From NCBI GenBank assembly GCA_007135385.1, contig SLIY01000449.1:1-5313 (forward strand): a stretch of 5,313 nucleotides of DNA. Direction: 5' to 3'. Made by a program: the position numbers and the translations under genes. Under the pieces are notes generated by a model that saw nothing but the letters and a program-made list of their open reading frames with translations, searched no databases and was not told where the DNA came from. The DNA comes from Leptolyngbyaceae cyanobacterium CSSed165cm_216. GTDB taxonomy: Bacteria > Cyanobacteriota > Cyanobacteriia > Phormidesmidales > Phormidesmidaceae. Below, piece by piece: positions 4,202-5,313 of this stretch (its first letter is position 1; each line of letters starts with the position of its first letter).

Positions 4202-4855
4202 TCAATAGGCCGAGCGCATATCCCCCGCTTCGGTGCGGGCCCGCTCTTTGGCTTTAGCGGCACTCTTTTTCAGGGCCTCTAAGCGCTTAATGTAGCGATC
4301 CCGCTGCCGCTTTTTCGGGGTCTGCTCGATTAAGGTTTTCAGAGCGCTACCCAGGCTCTTGTAGGCATTGGGTAGGGTATAGCCAAACCGGGTGGCTAGG
4401 GCGATCGCCCGATCATCTGCTTGGATGCTTTCTTCCAAGGTTTTTTGATTGTTGTTGCGCTTGTACAACCGCCAACCGGAAAAGCCACACAGCCCCAAGG
4501 CCATCAGTAGCAAGAGTCCATCCTGTACCCAGAGTTCACCGACAGCACCGCCCAAGCCAATGGCCAGGGCCGCCATTTCCCAACCATCTCGGGGAATGGT
4601 GTCATTTTGAATACGGCCCACCTCATGCCAAAATAAAAGATTACGCTGGTCTAGGGCCAGTTTCTCCCACTTCACCAGGTCAATTTGAATTTCCACCTGA
4701 TCTTTGCCCAGCTCTTCGCAGGTAATCAGCGGCGGGGTGACATCAATGGCTGACTCCACCGTCACCCAGCTCTGAAGCTCTGGCGGCAGCAGGCTCCTTA
4801 AACGGCGAAGCTCTCCCATATCGGCGCGGGCAGTGGCGTACGAAGTCATGGACAT
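4202..4855 (-). CDS. DUF3318-type membrane protein of unknown function
   Basis: The 217-residue product resembles the cyanobacterial DUF3318 family, whose function I do not know. In order it has an N-terminal soluble part containing ELRRLRSLLPPELQSWVTVE (about 15-34), a conserved block KDQVEIQIDLVKWEKLALDQRNLLFWHEVGRIQNDTIPRDGWE (about 51-93, key words WHEV and PRDGWE), a hydrophobic hairpin (AALAIGLGGAVGELW, then GLLLLMALGLCGFSGW, about 95-128), and a soluble C-terminal region with FGYTLPNAYKSLGSALKTLI (157-176) followed by a strongly basic Lys/Arg/Ala-rich helix to the end. There is no signal peptide, so both ends probably face the cytoplasm or stroma-like side. The start may be ATG 4855 or ATG 4849 (MTSYATARADM); neither has a clear ribosome binding site, and a TTG at 4858 is also in frame. 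It lies 109 bp downstream of the dusB gene on the same strand and converges on comFB. One HIP1 octamer is inside. Confidence 0.85.
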   Translation of the reverse strand: MSMTSYATARADMGELRRLRSLLPPELQSWVTVESAIDVTPPLITCEELGKDQVEIQIDLVKWEKLALDQRNLLFWHEVGRIQNDTIPRDGWEMAALAIGLGGAVGELWVQDGLLLLMALGLCGFSGWRLYKRNNNQKTLEESIQADDRAIALATRFGYTLPNAYKSLGSALKTLIEQTPKKRQRDRYIKRLEALKKSAAKAKERARTEAGDMRSAY

Positions 4856-4964
4856 CAAGAGTGAAGTTTATTCATAGATCCTATCTTAAACCCCATTAGT
4901 CAAGGGTCGGTTATCCGCTCCGGTTAGGGGATGGCGTCAGGGAGTGCATGCCAGTTTCCTAGAG
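4856..4964 (-). promoter_or_regulatory. Gap between dusB and the DUF3318 gene, possible promoter
   Basis: This 109-bp gap contains TTGACT (4903-4898 on the minus strand), five of six bases from the -35 consensus, reading toward the DUF3318 gene. No good -10 lies 16-18 bases downstream; TAGGAT is 14 bases away and matches four of six. The leader just before the start codon is AT-rich. The promoter is possible but unproven, and readthrough from dusB is equally likely. Confidence 0.25.
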
Positions 4965-5313
4965 TCACCTTCTAGACGTCACCTGAGTAGCCTCTAAGTC
5001 CCCGATCGCGCTATCTAGCAGCCCATAGCCTGCCTCCACCGTGTTAATTTGGCACAGCTGCTGGCGCAGGGTCGCCGCCCCCTCAAACCCTTTCACATAC
5101 CAGGCCATGTGCTTGCGGGACTGGTGAATCCCCCGTTGCCCTTTGTATTGCCACAGCAGGCCCAAGTGCTCGCGGGCGCAGTGCAGCCGCTCCAGGGCGG
5201 TGGGTGGGGGCCGCCGCACCCCGGTTTTCAAAGCGTGATCAATTTCCCCCACCAAAAACGGGTAGCCCAGGGTGCCCCGAGAGCACATCACCCCATCGGC
5301 CCCGGTTTCCTCC
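4965..5313 (-). CDS. dusB: tRNA-dihydrouridine synthase, C-terminal part (runs off right edge)
   Basis: The frame is open from the right edge to the TGA at 4967-4965, giving the last 115 residues of a protein normally about 320-350 long. Dus enzymes are cytoplasmic, FMN-dependent, and reduce specific uridines of tRNA to dihydrouridine using NADPH. The visible part starts in the last strand of the TIM barrel with GADGVMCSRGTLGYPFLVGEI, the FMN phosphate-binding segment (usually GADGVMIGRGALGNPW). The C-terminal helical tRNA-binding domain follows, with RKHMAWYVKGFEGAATLRQQL, typical of the DusB/NifR3 group. The catalytic cysteine lies outside the window. The GTG at 5291 within GADGVM is an internal codon, not a start. 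The subgroup (DusB rather than DusA or DusC) is judged from the RKHxxWY pattern and is less certain than the family. Confidence 0.93.
   Translation of the reverse strand, partial: EETGADGVMCSRGTLGYPFLVGEIDHALKTGVRRPPPTALERLHCAREHLGLLWQYKGQRGIHQSRKHMAWYVKGFEGAATLRQQLCQINTVEAGYGLLDSAIGDLEATQVTSRR

Noticed and set aside
1..5313. CRISPR array, tRNA, rRNA, intact insertion sequence or defence system
   Set aside because: No regularly spaced repeats, cloverleaf sequences, rRNA-like stretches, full transposase frames or defence domains were seen.

Overview
The window looks like chromosomal DNA of a filamentous or unicellular cyanobacterium, possibly Leptolyngbya-like; the genus is a guess. Three things support this. 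The proteins include the cyanobacterial form of Hfq, a ComFB-domain protein of the cyanobacterial type and a DUF3318-type membrane protein, a family I know only from cyanobacteria. The HIP1 octamer GCGATCGC occurs six times in 5.3 kb, far above chance. The intergenic regions carry short GC-rich palindromes of the kind scattered through cyanobacterial genomes.

Layout from left to right: a 5'-partial-window copy of phosphoenolpyruvate synthase (ppsA, minus strand, runs off the left edge); a 339-bp gap with operator-like palindromes; dapF (diaminopimelate epimerase, minus strand); a 678-bp repeat-rich gap between divergent genes; hfq (plus strand); a 203-bp gap; a comFB-like gene (plus strand); a 300-bp convergent gap packed with hairpins; a DUF3318-type membrane protein gene (minus strand); and the 3' end of a dusB-type tRNA-dihydrouridine synthase gene (minus strand, runs off the right edge).

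The genes are a mix of housekeeping functions (gluconeogenic carbon metabolism, lysine and peptidoglycan precursor synthesis, tRNA modification) and regulatory ones. The most suggestive pair is hfq followed on the same strand by comFB. Cyanobacterial Hfq is linked to type IV pilus function, and ComFB proteins of cyanobacteria have been reported as cyclic-dinucleotide receptors, so the two may both serve motility, competence or surface behaviour. That link is inference from adjacency. About 31% of the window is non-coding, which is high for a bacterium, and most of the unexplained structure sits there.

I see no CRISPR array, tRNA or rRNA gene, intact insertion sequence, or clearly new multi-gene system. 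The most unusual items are the perfect 8-4-8 palindrome upstream of ppsA, the hairpin-rich gaps, and a possible short transposase remnant upstream of hfq.
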